Source: Caldilineales bacterium
GTDB taxonomy: Bacteria; Chloroflexota; Anaerolineae; J102
Assembly (NCBI GenBank): GCA_019695115.1
Contig: JAIBAP010000019.1
Location: forward strand, 1-64,000
Reading direction: 5' to 3'
DNA: 64,000 nt
This document shows, piece after piece, positions 8,038 to 15,896 of this stretch; the first letter of the stretch is position 1, and every line of letters begins with the position of its first letter. The notes under the pieces were generated by a model. The model saw only the letters and a list, made by a program, of their open reading frames with translations. It had not been told where the DNA came from and searched no databases. A program made the translations under genes and the position numbers.

Positions 8038-8928
8038 TCAGATTTCACGAGACCGCAGCGTACGCGCCAGCGCCAGCAGGATCAGGAGGATCACAAGGAG
8101 ATGGGCCAGGGTTTGCGCCGCCTGCTGCGCTGTGGCCGGGCCATCCTGCCCCAACAGGCTTTCGTAGGCCAGGGCGTCGGGATAGCCGGCCAGTAGCGCC
8201 GCCAATTGGCCGCTCTGGGCATAGGGTTCCAGGACAGGGGCCACCGCGCCGGATGCGGCCACGATCAGCAACGCCGATGGCTGCCGGGCGGCGATTTGCT
8301 CGATCCACTGTTGCGAGGCCGAGCTTTCGGCGCTGAATTCGATGATCAGATCGAAGGCGGCCAGGTCGTCGTCCATATCCATCGCCGCCAGGCTCTCTTT
8401 GGGCAGGCTGGCGGCGGCGGCTGGGGCGAGGATCAGCGCCTGCAAGGCGGCGGCGTTGCCGGGGATGAAGCCCAGGTCGAGCGGGGGCACGCCTTCGGCG
8501 GCGATGCCGGGCGGGCGCAGCGATGAAGCCAGGCGCCGGGCGTCGGCGGCGGCGGCAGGGCCGAGCGGCCGCAAGCTGACATCGGCCACCAACGCCTGCC
8601 GTTCGCGCAGATGCTGCAAGATCGGCTGCGCCAGCAGGTGCATCTCACCCTGGGTGGTCGGCTCGTAATCCCAGGCCAGGAGGACGCGCGCACCCGGCGG
8701 CATGAGGTCGATCAGATGGAAAGCAGCCTCGACGCCGGGCCGGCGCGGGGGTGGGCCGGACGAAAACGGCGGCAGGACGAGGCCGAGCAGGATGACGAGG
8801 AAGATGGCCGTCGCCAGCCAGAAGGGCGGGGAGGCAGGCGGGGGCGGGCTGGTCAATGGGCGGCCGCAATGACGGCACTGACCGGCGTCGGGCGGGTTTG
8901 GCGTCTGGCAGCGCGGGCAGATGATCAT
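8038..8928 (-). CDS. Zinc-ribbon membrane protein, function unknown
   Basis: A 296-residue protein. The N terminus is a double CxxC zinc ribbon (CPRCQTPNPPDAGQCRHCGR, residues 4-23), followed by a proline stretch and a transmembrane helix (about residues 35-55, LATAIFLVILLGLVLPPF). A soluble domain of about 210 residues follows, with alternating strands and helices (VLLAWDYEP, ALVADVSLRPL, DLIIEFSAESSASQQWIEQI), and then a C-terminal hydrophobic helix (LLVILLILLALARTL). I do not know the family. The start overlaps the stop of the upstream gene by four bases (ATGA), so the two are translationally coupled. The frame stays open upstream, but the ATG at 8928 is the first sensible start. Confidence 0.72.
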   Translation of the reverse strand: MIICPRCQTPNPPDAGQCRHCGRPLTSPPPPASPPFWLATAIFLVILLGLVLPPFSSGPPPRRPGVEAAFHLIDLMPPGARVLLAWDYEPTTQGEMHLLAQPILQHLRERQALVADVSLRPLGPAAAADARRLASSLRPPGIAAEGVPPLDLGFIPGNAAALQALILAPAAAASLPKESLAAMDMDDDLAAFDLIIEFSAESSASQQWIEQIAARQPSALLIVAASGAVAPVLEPYAQSGQLAALLAGYPDALAYESLLGQDGPATAQQAAQTLAHLLVILLILLALARTLRSREI

Positions 8929-9554
8929 CCTTCGGGCCTCTGCTGCGGGAACAGGCGCGACAGGGCAGCCAGGATGAGGCCGACGGCCAGGCCGATGAGC
9001 ACGCCGCGGAAGACCGCCGCCCCCAACCCCACCAGCAGGTTGTGCCGCAGCATGGCCAGGGCCGGGAAGTGGGCCGCCAGCCAGGGCGTTTGGGCCAGGA
9101 GGACGACGAGCAGACTGAGCGCGAACAGAACCAGGCCGACATCGTCCAGCCGCAGCTGCCGCCAGAGCGCATAGATGAGGAAGATGGGCAGCAGGGCGAA
9201 GACGGCCGCCAATCCTGGCCCCAACAGCCACTGGTAGAGCCAGGCGCCAACCCCGCCCTCGAAGCCCTCTGGCAATAGCCCGGCCACCAGGGCGAGGGCG
9301 AAGCCCCCTACCAGGGCGATGCTGGCGGGCGAGCGCCTGATTTGCAGGAGATGGCGCCCGGCCAGGCGGGCCGAGGCCAACAGCAAACCCAACGCCGTCA
9401 GCAAGACCACCGCCTGCAAAAGCGGTTGCGCCAGCAGGGTGATGGCCGTGCCCGGCAGGAAGTAGTTGAGGAAGGCGACCACGCCGGCCGCCCCGGCCAC
9501 GACGCCGACAAAGGTGCGAAAAACGGAGCTGGATGGGCGCGGATCGATGGACAT
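8925..9554 (-). CDS. Polytopic membrane protein coupled to the zinc-ribbon gene
   Basis: A 209-residue protein of about six membrane helices. I do not recognise it. The start at 9554 (MSIDPRPSS) is chosen over the open extension to 9653 because a GAGG Shine-Dalgarno and a good promoter stand directly before it. Short soluble loops and a polar tail (FPQQRPEG) are the only non-membrane parts. It overlaps the zinc-ribbon gene by four bases. Together the pair may form an envelope complex (inference). Confidence 0.65.
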   Translation of the reverse strand: MSIDPRPSSSVFRTFVGVVAGAAGVVAFLNYFLPGTAITLLAQPLLQAVVLLTALGLLLASARLAGRHLLQIRRSPASIALVGGFALALVAGLLPEGFEGGVGAWLYQWLLGPGLAAVFALLPIFLIYALWRQLRLDDVGLVLFALSLLVVLLAQTPWLAAHFPALAMLRHNLLVGLGAAVFRGVLIGLAVGLILAALSRLFPQQRPEG

Positions 9555-9573
9555 GGGCGACCTCACAAGCCGA

Positions 9574-9654
9574 ATTGTAGTCGCTCTACCAACCAGCGTC
9601 AATCTTGCGCGGACGAGCGCCATCCTTGCCCCAGAACCGTCCGGCGTGGACAAT
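9574..9654. promoter_or_regulatory. Back-to-back promoters
   Basis: Minus strand: TTGACG at 9597-9602, 17-base spacer, TACAAT at 9574-9579, driving the membrane/zinc-ribbon pair. Plus strand: TTGCCC at 9626-9631, 17-base spacer, GACAAT at 9649-9654, driving the amidase. The plus-strand -10 ends only 7 bases before the amidase ATG, so that mRNA is probably leaderless. Confidence 0.7.
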
Positions 9655-9661
9655 AGCTCCC

Positions 9662-10381
9662 ATGTCCTACCGTCGCTTGTCCGGCCTGCACGTCTGGTTG
9701 TGGCGCTTGCTACTCGCCACCAGCCTGGCCGCGGCTGCCGTGATCAGCCTGGGCATCTACAGCGGTGGGCTGACGTGGGGCCGGATGGCTCACAGCCTGG
9801 GCGCGCTGACGGGGCTGCCGGGTCTACCGCGGTGGCAGGTGGCCATCATCGCCGGGCATCGTAGTTTCGATACCGGCGCCGTGTGCGAGACCGGGTTGAT
9901 GGAGGTGGCGGTGACGAGCGAGGTGGCCGAGCAGACGGCCAGGCGCCTGCAACGGCAGGGGGTCGAGGTGCAGGTGTTGGATGAATACGACCCCAGGCTC
10001 CAGGGCCTGCAGGCCGATGCGCTGGTGTCCATTCATGCCGATTCCTGCGTCCCCTTGAGCGGTTTCAAGGTGGCCAGCGCCGAAGAAACGGTTCTGCCGG
10101 CGGAGGACGCCCTCTTGGTGAAATGCCTGGAAGATAGCTACGCCGCCGCCAGTGGGCTGGCCGTCCACCCCACCACCATCACCCACGACATGACCGGCTA
10201 CCATGCCTTCCAGCGCGTGGCCGAGACGACGCCGGGGGCGATCATCGAGCTGGGCTTTCTGGGCGGGGATGGCGAATTACTGGCGAACCAACGCCCCCGG
10301 CTGGCGCGCGGCGTCGCGGATGGCGTGATCTGCTTTCTGATGCAGGTAGGATCCGCGAAGGGCGCCAATGAACGCGAATAA
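9662..10381 (+). CDS. N-acetylmuramoyl-L-alanine amidase, membrane-anchored (Amidase_3)
   Basis: A 239-residue peptidoglycan hydrolase. A hydrophobic segment near residues 12-34 anchors or exports it. The zinc-amidase ligands are visible: His in IIAGHRSFDTGAV, Glu in GLMEVAVTSEVA, His in VSIHADS, and the catalytic Glu in AIIELGFLG. The usual glycine after the first His is replaced (GHRS rather than GHGG), a mild deviation. The ATG at 9662 is chosen because a promoter abuts it. The last ten codons (GSAKGANERE) are not protein-family sequence but read-through into the repeat array that begins at 10346, which supplies the stop codon. Confidence 0.82.
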   Translation: MSYRRLSGLHVWLWRLLLATSLAAAAVISLGIYSGGLTWGRMAHSLGALTGLPGLPRWQVAIIAGHRSFDTGAVCETGLMEVAVTSEVAEQTARRLQRQGVEVQVLDEYDPRLQGLQADALVSIHADSCVPLSGFKVASAEETVLPAEDALLVKCLEDSYAAASGLAVHPTTITHDMTGYHAFQRVAETTPGAIIELGFLGGDGELLANQRPRLARGVADGVICFLMQVGSAKGANERE

Positions 10382-10560
10382 AAACCTTCGCCCACTTCGC
10401 GGCCTTCGCGGATGCGGGTAGGATCCGCGAAGGGCGCCAATGAACGCGAATAAAAAAACCTTCGCCCACTTCGCGGCCTTCGCGGATGCGGGTAGGATCC
10501 GCGAAGGGCGCCAATGAACGCGAACAAAAAACCTTCGCCCACTTCGCGACCTTCGCGGAT
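10346..10560. repeat. Three tandem copies of a palindrome-ended 72-74-bp repeat
   Basis: Copies begin at 10346, 10418 and 10492. Each carries ATCCGCGAAGG at its left and CCTTCGCGGAT at its right, perfect inverted ends of 11 bp, and an A-rich centre. The copies abut without unique spacers, so this is not a CRISPR array. It lies between two convergent genes and contributes the stop codons of both: amidase TAA at about 10379-10381 and the first base of the minus-strand stop at 10560. Confidence 0.85.
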
Positions 10561-12110
10561 CAAGGAGATGCAAGGTAGCGCAGCACGATGCCGTGGATGA
10601 TCTGCTCGATGGGGGCACGGTCATCGCTCAGGAGGGGACCGCCGGTCGGGGCCAGACGAACGTGCGGGCGCGCCCGCCGGGCGACTTCGGCCAGCATGGG
10701 TTCGGGAAGGGAGGCGGTGTTGGCCAGGAAGTCGTCGAGTGTGGCCGGCTGCACCGTGGCGACGACCAGGCTGTTGCCCAGCACAGCGGGCGGGGCCGGC
10801 TCGTCGATGATGAAGACAGCCGGAAACACCGCCGCCAGGGTGGCGGCCAGGGCATCCACCAGGCTGTCATCTTCGCCGGTGCGGGCGACGTTGACGGCCA
10901 CGACTCCGCCCGGGTTCAGATGCTCGCGCGCCTGGCTGAAGAACTCGACCGTGGTCAGATGGAAGGGGATGTAGGGCGGGCGGTAGGCGTCGATGGCGAT
11001 GACATCGTAGCGACCGGCGGCAGTGCGAAGGAAGAAGCGCCCATCCTGGGCGATGGGCCGCAGGTTCGGCTCGCTCATGCCAAAGAAACGCTGACCCGCG
11101 GCGATGATGGCCGGGTCCAGTTCAACGCCATCGATGGCGATGGGGCCGTAGGCGGCGGTGTACAGCCTGGGCACGGTCCCTGCCGCCAGACCCAGCATCA
11201 ACAGGCTCTGCACCTGCCGGGGCTGCACCGGGGCGGGGGCGAAGTAGGGCGCCAGGAGGAAGTAGTCCCAGATGCCATCGGACAGACCGGCCTGGGGGTT
11301 GTAGACGGAATGCACGCCCGCGCCTTCGTTCAACTTGAGCACCATCTCCGGCCCGTTGCGCACCACCCGGATGTAGTTGTGGGCCGATTCGGTTTCGTAG
11401 AGGGTGGCGGCGTCGGCGCGGATGCGGCCGGGCGGCAACAGGGCGAGGGCCAGCAAGGCGAACCAGGCCAGGCCGAAGACGAGGGCGCGGCGCCGAGCGA
11501 TCGGCCACAGCGCCAAGGTCGCCAGGCCAAGCACCATCAGCGCCAGGCTGAAGAAGGTGCGGCGCGTGCCCAGGTTGGGGATGAGGAGGAGGGTGGGGAT
11601 GAAGACGCCGGCCAGTGAACCGAGGGTGGAGAGGGCGAAGACCCTCCCGGCTGTGCGTCCGGCCGCCCGGCTATCCTCGATCAGCAAGCGAATGGCAAAG
11701 GGGCTGATGCAGCCAAGCAGGACGACAGCCGGGCTGAAGAGAAGGAGGGTGGCAACGAATGACCCGGCCAGCAGGGCGACATCGTAGCTGACGAAGACAT
11801 CGGCGCTCAGCCGCAGAACGGGCTGCGAGAGGGGCGGGATCAGACCAACGAGCAGGCCGGCCATCGCCGCCAGGGTGAAGAAAATGAGCGGGCGCGGGGA
11901 GCGGTCGGCCCATCGCCCCCCCAGCCAGTATCCCACCGCCAGATAGAGCAGGATCAGCCCGATGAGGGCGGCCCACACCAGGATCGAGTTGCCAAACCAG
12001 GGGTCGAGCAGGCGGCTGGCGGCCAACTCGACCCCCAGGCTGGCAAACCCGGCCGCAAAAACGAGGAGGTAGATGGGGCGACGGGGGAGGAAAGGGGGGG
12101 GCGCGTTCAT
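10560..12110 (-). CDS. Membrane-fused spermidine-synthase-like methyltransferase fold protein
   Basis: A 516-residue fusion. Residues about 10-235 contain seven or more membrane helices typical of the 'fused MFS/spermidine synthase' family. From about residue 265 a Rossmann domain follows, with the aminopropyltransferase-like motifs LMLGLAAGTVPR, IDGVELDPAII, YDVIAIDAYRPP and HLNPGGVVAVNV. The glycine-rich loop binds decarboxylated or ordinary S-adenosylmethionine. Whether it makes polyamine is uncertain: the family's soluble enzymes use conserved Asp residues, of which IDAY retains one. The promoter seems to be TACAAT 10 bases before the ATG, next to the palindrome at 12129-12161, which lies between it and the divergent polysaccharide gene. 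Confidence 0.78.
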   Translation of the reverse strand: MNAPPPFLPRRPIYLLVFAAGFASLGVELAASRLLDPWFGNSILVWAALIGLILLYLAVGYWLGGRWADRSPRPLIFFTLAAMAGLLVGLIPPLSQPVLRLSADVFVSYDVALLAGSFVATLLLFSPAVVLLGCISPFAIRLLIEDSRAAGRTAGRVFALSTLGSLAGVFIPTLLLIPNLGTRRTFFSLALMVLGLATLALWPIARRRALVFGLAWFALLALALLPPGRIRADAATLYETESAHNYIRVVRNGPEMVLKLNEGAGVHSVYNPQAGLSDGIWDYFLLAPYFAPAPVQPRQVQSLLMLGLAAGTVPRLYTAAYGPIAIDGVELDPAIIAAGQRFFGMSEPNLRPIAQDGRFFLRTAAGRYDVIAIDAYRPPYIPFHLTTVEFFSQAREHLNPGGVVAVNVARTGEDDSLVDALAATLAAVFPAVFIIDEPAPPAVLGNSLVVATVQPATLDDFLANTASLPEPMLAEVARRARPHVRLAPTGGPLLSDDRAPIEQIIHGIVLRYLASP

Positions 12111-12128
12111 CGTGGTGGATATTGTAGC

Positions 12129-12161
12129 AGGTGCGACGCACTTGGGAAGTGCGTCGCACCT
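12129..12161. repeat. Palindrome with 15-bp arms in a divergent promoter region
   Basis: Arms 12129-12143 and 12147-12161 are perfect reverse complements around GGG. It uses the same vocabulary as 2087-2119, with the two arm halves swapped. It sits between the TACAAT box of the minus-strand gene and TATAAT at 12167-12172 of the plus-strand gene, so a protein bound here could affect both. Confidence 0.8.
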
Positions 12162-12245
12162 TGCGCTATAATCGCAGCCAGACCCCTGCGCCGGGGTCGC
12201 ACTGTGTCTTGGCGCCCGTCTCGAACGACGGCAGTACTGCTTTCT

Positions 12246-14654
12246 ATGACCGCACTTTCACCTGTCTCTCAACCGGCATCGCCTCCCTCAGAGGCTGCCC
12301 CGGCTACGCCGGTCACATCGCTTTGGGCGCGAACCGGGCTGAAGACAGGGCATTGGCTGGGGTTGATCCTGGTCGGGCACATCGCCCTGGCGCTGTGGTA
12401 CAGCCTGGTCATCCCACCCTGGGAAGCGCACGACGAGTGGCCGCACTTCCGCCACGCCGCCTACATTGCCGAAAACCTGGCCCTCCCCGACCCCGGCCAG
12501 CGCCTGACCACCGAGTTCGAGTTCGACGAGGCCAGCCAACCGCCGCTCTATTACCTCTTGGCGGCGGCGCCCATGTTGGCCGTGGATCTGTCAGATGGCT
12601 ACCGGCCGGTCGTGAACCCGTATGCCAGCCGGGGCACGGGCGAGGGCGGGGTGAATTTCGTCCTTCACGACCCGGCTGCGGAAAGCTGGCCCTGGCAGGG
12701 GACGCTGCTTGCCCTGCACCTGGGACGGCTGGTTTCGGTGTTCATCAGCACCCTGGCCCTCGTTGCCGCCTGGCTGCTCCTACGCTTGCTCAGCCCCGCC
12801 CGGGCCAGCGTCGCCCTGGCCAGCGTCGGGCTGATGGCCTTTGCGCCCCAATTCGTCTTTCTCAGCGCGGTGATGACCAACGACATCCTCCTGGTCGCGG
12901 TCGAGACGGCGCTGCTCTATGCTGCCCTGGTGCTGGTGCGGGATGGTCTCAGCACCCGCCGCTTGCTGGCCCTGGGCGCCTGGACGGCGCTGGGGCTGCT
13001 GAGCAAGTACCTGGCTCTGGCCATGCTCCCCGTCGTCCTGGCCGCCATCCTCATCGCCGCCTGGCGCCATCGCCATCAGCCCGGCCAGCGCCGCCAACGC
13101 TGGCTGGCCCTGCCTGTCCTCCTGCTCCCCCTTATCCTGCTCAGCGGCTGGTTCCTGATCCGCAATCTGCTGCTCACCGGCCAGCTGCTCTCGCGCGACC
13201 CCATCTCGCAGGCGGCCTTGCTGACCGGTCTACAAGACGGAGGCGCCCTGGCGCTGGCCTGGCAGGACATCCCCTTTGCCCTGCGCTATGGCTTCGAGAC
13301 CTACTGGGCCTCGTTTGGCTGGGGTAACATCGGCGCGCCGGCCTGGGTCTACACCGTCTGGCTGGCCGTGATCGCGGTCGGGCTGGTGGGGCTGCTGGTC
13401 TGGCTCCGGCGTCAGGCCCGACGCCGCATCGGCCCGTTGCTGCTGGTGGTTGCGATCTTCATCGCTGCCGTCGTCGGCCTGCCACTGCTGCGCGAGCTTT
13501 TGCACGATAGCAAACTCCTGCGCGGGCGCTATGTCATGGCCACACTGCCGTTGGCCGTCTGGGTCATCGCCCAGGGCTGGCAAGCGATCAGTGGGCGGCT
13601 GTGGTCGTGGCTGAACAAAGCCCTCCTGCTCTGGCCCGCGGCCCTGACCCTCTACCTGGCGTTCGCGCTCATTCTGCCTGCCTATCGGCCCGCCTATCGG
13701 CCCGCCTATCGGCCCGCCTACCGGCCCCCCTCGGCACAGCTGGCCGCAGCCAGCCCGACTGCCATCCCGCTGTTGGCCAACTTCGGCGGCAAAGCTCGCC
13801 TCCTCAGCGCCGACATCGGCAACACCCAGATCGTCACCCCCGGTCAGGGTCTGGCCGTCACCCTCACCTGGGAGGTGCTCGACCGCACGGAGAAACCCTA
13901 CACCCTGGCCATCCACCTCTTGGGCGCGGGCGGCCTGAGCTATGGCAGCGCCACCTCCTACCCCGGCAACGGCAACGCCGCCACCACCGTCTGGCAACCC
14001 GGCAGTCGCTTCAGTGAAACGTATTGGCTGACCGTCCGCCCCAGCGGCAGCACGCCTGCGCGTGGACAGATCCAGGTCTCCCTGTTCAACGACGGTGAAC
14101 GGGCCGAGTATCTACCCGTCTTCGACAACAGCGGCAACCCGGTCGGCGACACCGCCACCTTTGGCGAATTGCGGATCGAACGCCCTGCCGGCGGGGCGCC
14201 GCCGGCCAACCTGGCGCCGCCTCTCGCCGCGTTTGGCGCCGTCTCCAGCGACCGGATCGCCCTCTTGTCCGCCCGTTTTCCGACCGACCTGCCGCAGCGC
14301 CCCGGCTGGGCGACGCCGTTCGTCCTGCGCTGGCGCGCCCAGGCCCCCGGCAGCGATTCGTTCACGCCGATGCAACTCTCGTTGCAGTTGCTCGACGCCA
14401 ACGGCGTCTGGGTGGCCGGGGCCGATGGCCCTGTGGACGATAACCTGCCCGTGTCGATCTGGCGAGCCGGTGACCTGCTGGAAACGGTGCGCTGGCTGGA
14501 ACTCCCGCCCGACCTCCCCCCTGGCCCCTACCAGGTCATCGCCGTCCTCTACCGGCCCGACGACCTCAGCCGCCTGCCCGCCTTCGACGCCGCCGGCCAG
14601 CCTCTCCCCAACGACGCCCTCCCCCTCGGCCCACTCCTGATCACCGCCAACTGA
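12246..14654 (+). CDS. Large polytopic membrane protein of polysaccharide locus (GT-C-like)
   Basis: An 802-residue protein from the ATG at 12246; a GTG at 12204 is possible. About ten membrane helices occupy residues 35-480. The first periplasmic loop has PPWEAHDEWPHFRHAAYI and then EFDEASQPPLYYLL, the Asp-Glu plus Q-P-P-L-Y-Y pattern of GT-C glycosyltransferases and DUF2142 proteins, which use polyprenyl-linked sugars. At about residues 478-493 a 12-bp DNA repeat encodes AYRP four times. The final 300 residues are beta-rich and extracytoplasmic (VTLTWEVLDRTEKPYTLAIH). It heads the cluster running through the Wzz-like gene. Confidence 0.72.
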   Translation: MTALSPVSQPASPPSEAAPATPVTSLWARTGLKTGHWLGLILVGHIALALWYSLVIPPWEAHDEWPHFRHAAYIAENLALPDPGQRLTTEFEFDEASQPPLYYLLAAAPMLAVDLSDGYRPVVNPYASRGTGEGGVNFVLHDPAAESWPWQGTLLALHLGRLVSVFISTLALVAAWLLLRLLSPARASVALASVGLMAFAPQFVFLSAVMTNDILLVAVETALLYAALVLVRDGLSTRRLLALGAWTALGLLSKYLALAMLPVVLAAILIAAWRHRHQPGQRRQRWLALPVLLLPLILLSGWFLIRNLLLTGQLLSRDPISQAALLTGLQDGGALALAWQDIPFALRYGFETYWASFGWGNIGAPAWVYTVWLAVIAVGLVGLLVWLRRQARRRIGPLLLVVAIFIAAVVGLPLLRELLHDSKLLRGRYVMATLPLAVWVIAQGWQAISGRLWSWLNKALLLWPAALTLYLAFALILPAYRPAYRPAYRPAYRPPSAQLAAASPTAIPLLANFGGKARLLSADIGNTQIVTPGQGLAVTLTWEVLDRTEKPYTLAIHLLGAGGLSYGSATSYPGNGNAATTVWQPGSRFSETYWLTVRPSGSTPARGQIQVSLFNDGERAEYLPVFDNSGNPVGDTATFGELRIERPAGGAPPANLAPPLAAFGAVSSDRIALLSARFPTDLPQRPGWATPFVLRWRAQAPGSDSFTPMQLSLQLLDANGVWVAGADGPVDDNLPVSIWRAGDLLETVRWLELPPDLPPGPYQVIAVLYRPDDLSRLPAFDAAGQPLPNDALPLGPLLITAN

Positions 14655-14711
14655 TCTCCGATCTCCAATCTCCGATCTCTGCCCTCTGCCCTCCGCCCTC
14701 CGCCCACCCCG
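14655..14711 (+). repeat. C/T-rich microsatellite leader
   Basis: Imperfect tandem units of TCTCCGATCTCCAA change into GCCCTCTGCCCTCC before the ATG of the Wzz-like gene. No Shine-Dalgarno is present. Confidence 0.75.
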
Positions 14712-15896
14712 ATGGACCAACCCTTCCGCCTCACCCGTTACTTCCGCCTACTCATCGCTCGCTGGCCGCTGATCGCGCTGCCGATAGCCGTAGCCGTCAT
14801 CGCCGCCGCCGTGCTCGGCATCCTCACGCCCGTGCGCTACACCGCCACCGCCACCCTCATCACCCCCGCCTCACAGATCACCTGGCGATGGGAAAACAAG
14901 ATCTACGAGGTCGTCGACCCGCGCCTCGACTGGCGGGACGAGGTGATGGCGCTGTTCAGCACGAAAAAACTGTTCGAGCGCGCTCTGGGCAGAGTCGAAG
15001 ACCAATTGCAGACACCGGTGACGGTCGAAGCCTTACAGGCCGCCGCCACTGCCAGCCGGGGCGCCGGCAGCCTGCTGTTGGTCAGGGTCAAAGCCGCTTC
15101 GCCCGGCGACGCCATCCTCCTGGCCGACGCCGTCGCGCAAGCCGTACCCGAGACCGTCGCCGACCTGTATGGAGGCGATGTCACGGCCAACCAAAAAGCA
15201 TTGGGGGCCGCCAAAGCCGAATACAAGAAATGGGACGACCAACTGCTGCAATTCCGCGGGCGTACGGGCATCGGCATTGCCGGCGGCGGCGACCTGGCGT
15301 CGAGTCGCGGGGATGAACTCTACGGCTCCCAAAGCACAATCAAACACGAATTGACGATCAAGAACTCCGACCGCGCCGCGCTACAAAACGCCATCGACCG
15401 CATCGACATCGTCCTGGCGCAACTGAAGGAAACGCCCTCGACCGCTTCCACGGCCCTGCTCGACCTGCCCGAACTGGATACCTATGGCGCCAACTACGCC
15501 GACCTGACCCAACTGGCTGGGAGCAGCCAGGCGGCGTTGAAAAGCAAACTGGAGGACCTGCGACAACAGATGTCCATCGACCTCGACGCCCTGGCCGAGA
15601 ACACGGTCGCACGCCAGTTCGTCGAGTCTGCCAACACACAGGAATGGGAGAACATCCTGCGCGTGCGCGGCGTCTGGCTGGAATCGGTCACGGCCCTGGA
15701 ACGGCGGGGGGTGGAACTGCAGATGAAAAAGATGGTCGAAGGCGACCGTGTGCGCGTCCTCGACGCAGCCACGGCCCCCACCAGCCCGTCACAGCCCAAC
15801 TGGTTCTTCAATATCGGCCTGGCGGTGGCCGCCGGCCTGCTGCTGGGCCTGCTCCTCGCCGTCATCTCCATCTATTGGCGTGGCGCCCAGGCCTGA
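14712..15896 (+). CDS. Wzz/chain-length determinant-like protein
   Basis: A 394-residue polysaccharide co-polymerase-type protein. A first membrane helix (about residues 20-40) is followed by a long, mostly helical periplasmic domain (about 45-350) and a second helix at the C terminus (IGLAVAAGLLLGLLLAVISIYW). A proline/serine motif precedes the second helix (APTSPSQPNW), as is usual in Wzz/YveK proteins. There is no fused tyrosine kinase, and the C terminus ends only 7 residues after the helix. These proteins set the modal length of exported polysaccharides. It overlaps the next gene by 17 bases. Confidence 0.8.
   Translation: MDQPFRLTRYFRLLIARWPLIALPIAVAVIAAAVLGILTPVRYTATATLITPASQITWRWENKIYEVVDPRLDWRDEVMALFSTKKLFERALGRVEDQLQTPVTVEALQAAATASRGAGSLLLVRVKAASPGDAILLADAVAQAVPETVADLYGGDVTANQKALGAAKAEYKKWDDQLLQFRGRTGIGIAGGGDLASSRGDELYGSQSTIKHELTIKNSDRAALQNAIDRIDIVLAQLKETPSTASTALLDLPELDTYGANYADLTQLAGSSQAALKSKLEDLRQQMSIDLDALAENTVARQFVESANTQEWENILRVRGVWLESVTALERRGVELQMKKMVEGDRVRVLDAATAPTSPSQPNWFFNIGLAVAAGLLLGLLLAVISIYWRGAQA

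Noticed and set aside
10346-10560. Possible CRISPR array
   Set aside because: The repeats are 72-74 bp and abut directly with no unique spacers, and no cas gene is nearby.
12131-13327. 398-codon frame beginning in the palindrome
   Set aside because: It overlaps the 802-residue membrane protein in another frame and encodes Arg/Pro/Gly-rich nonsense.
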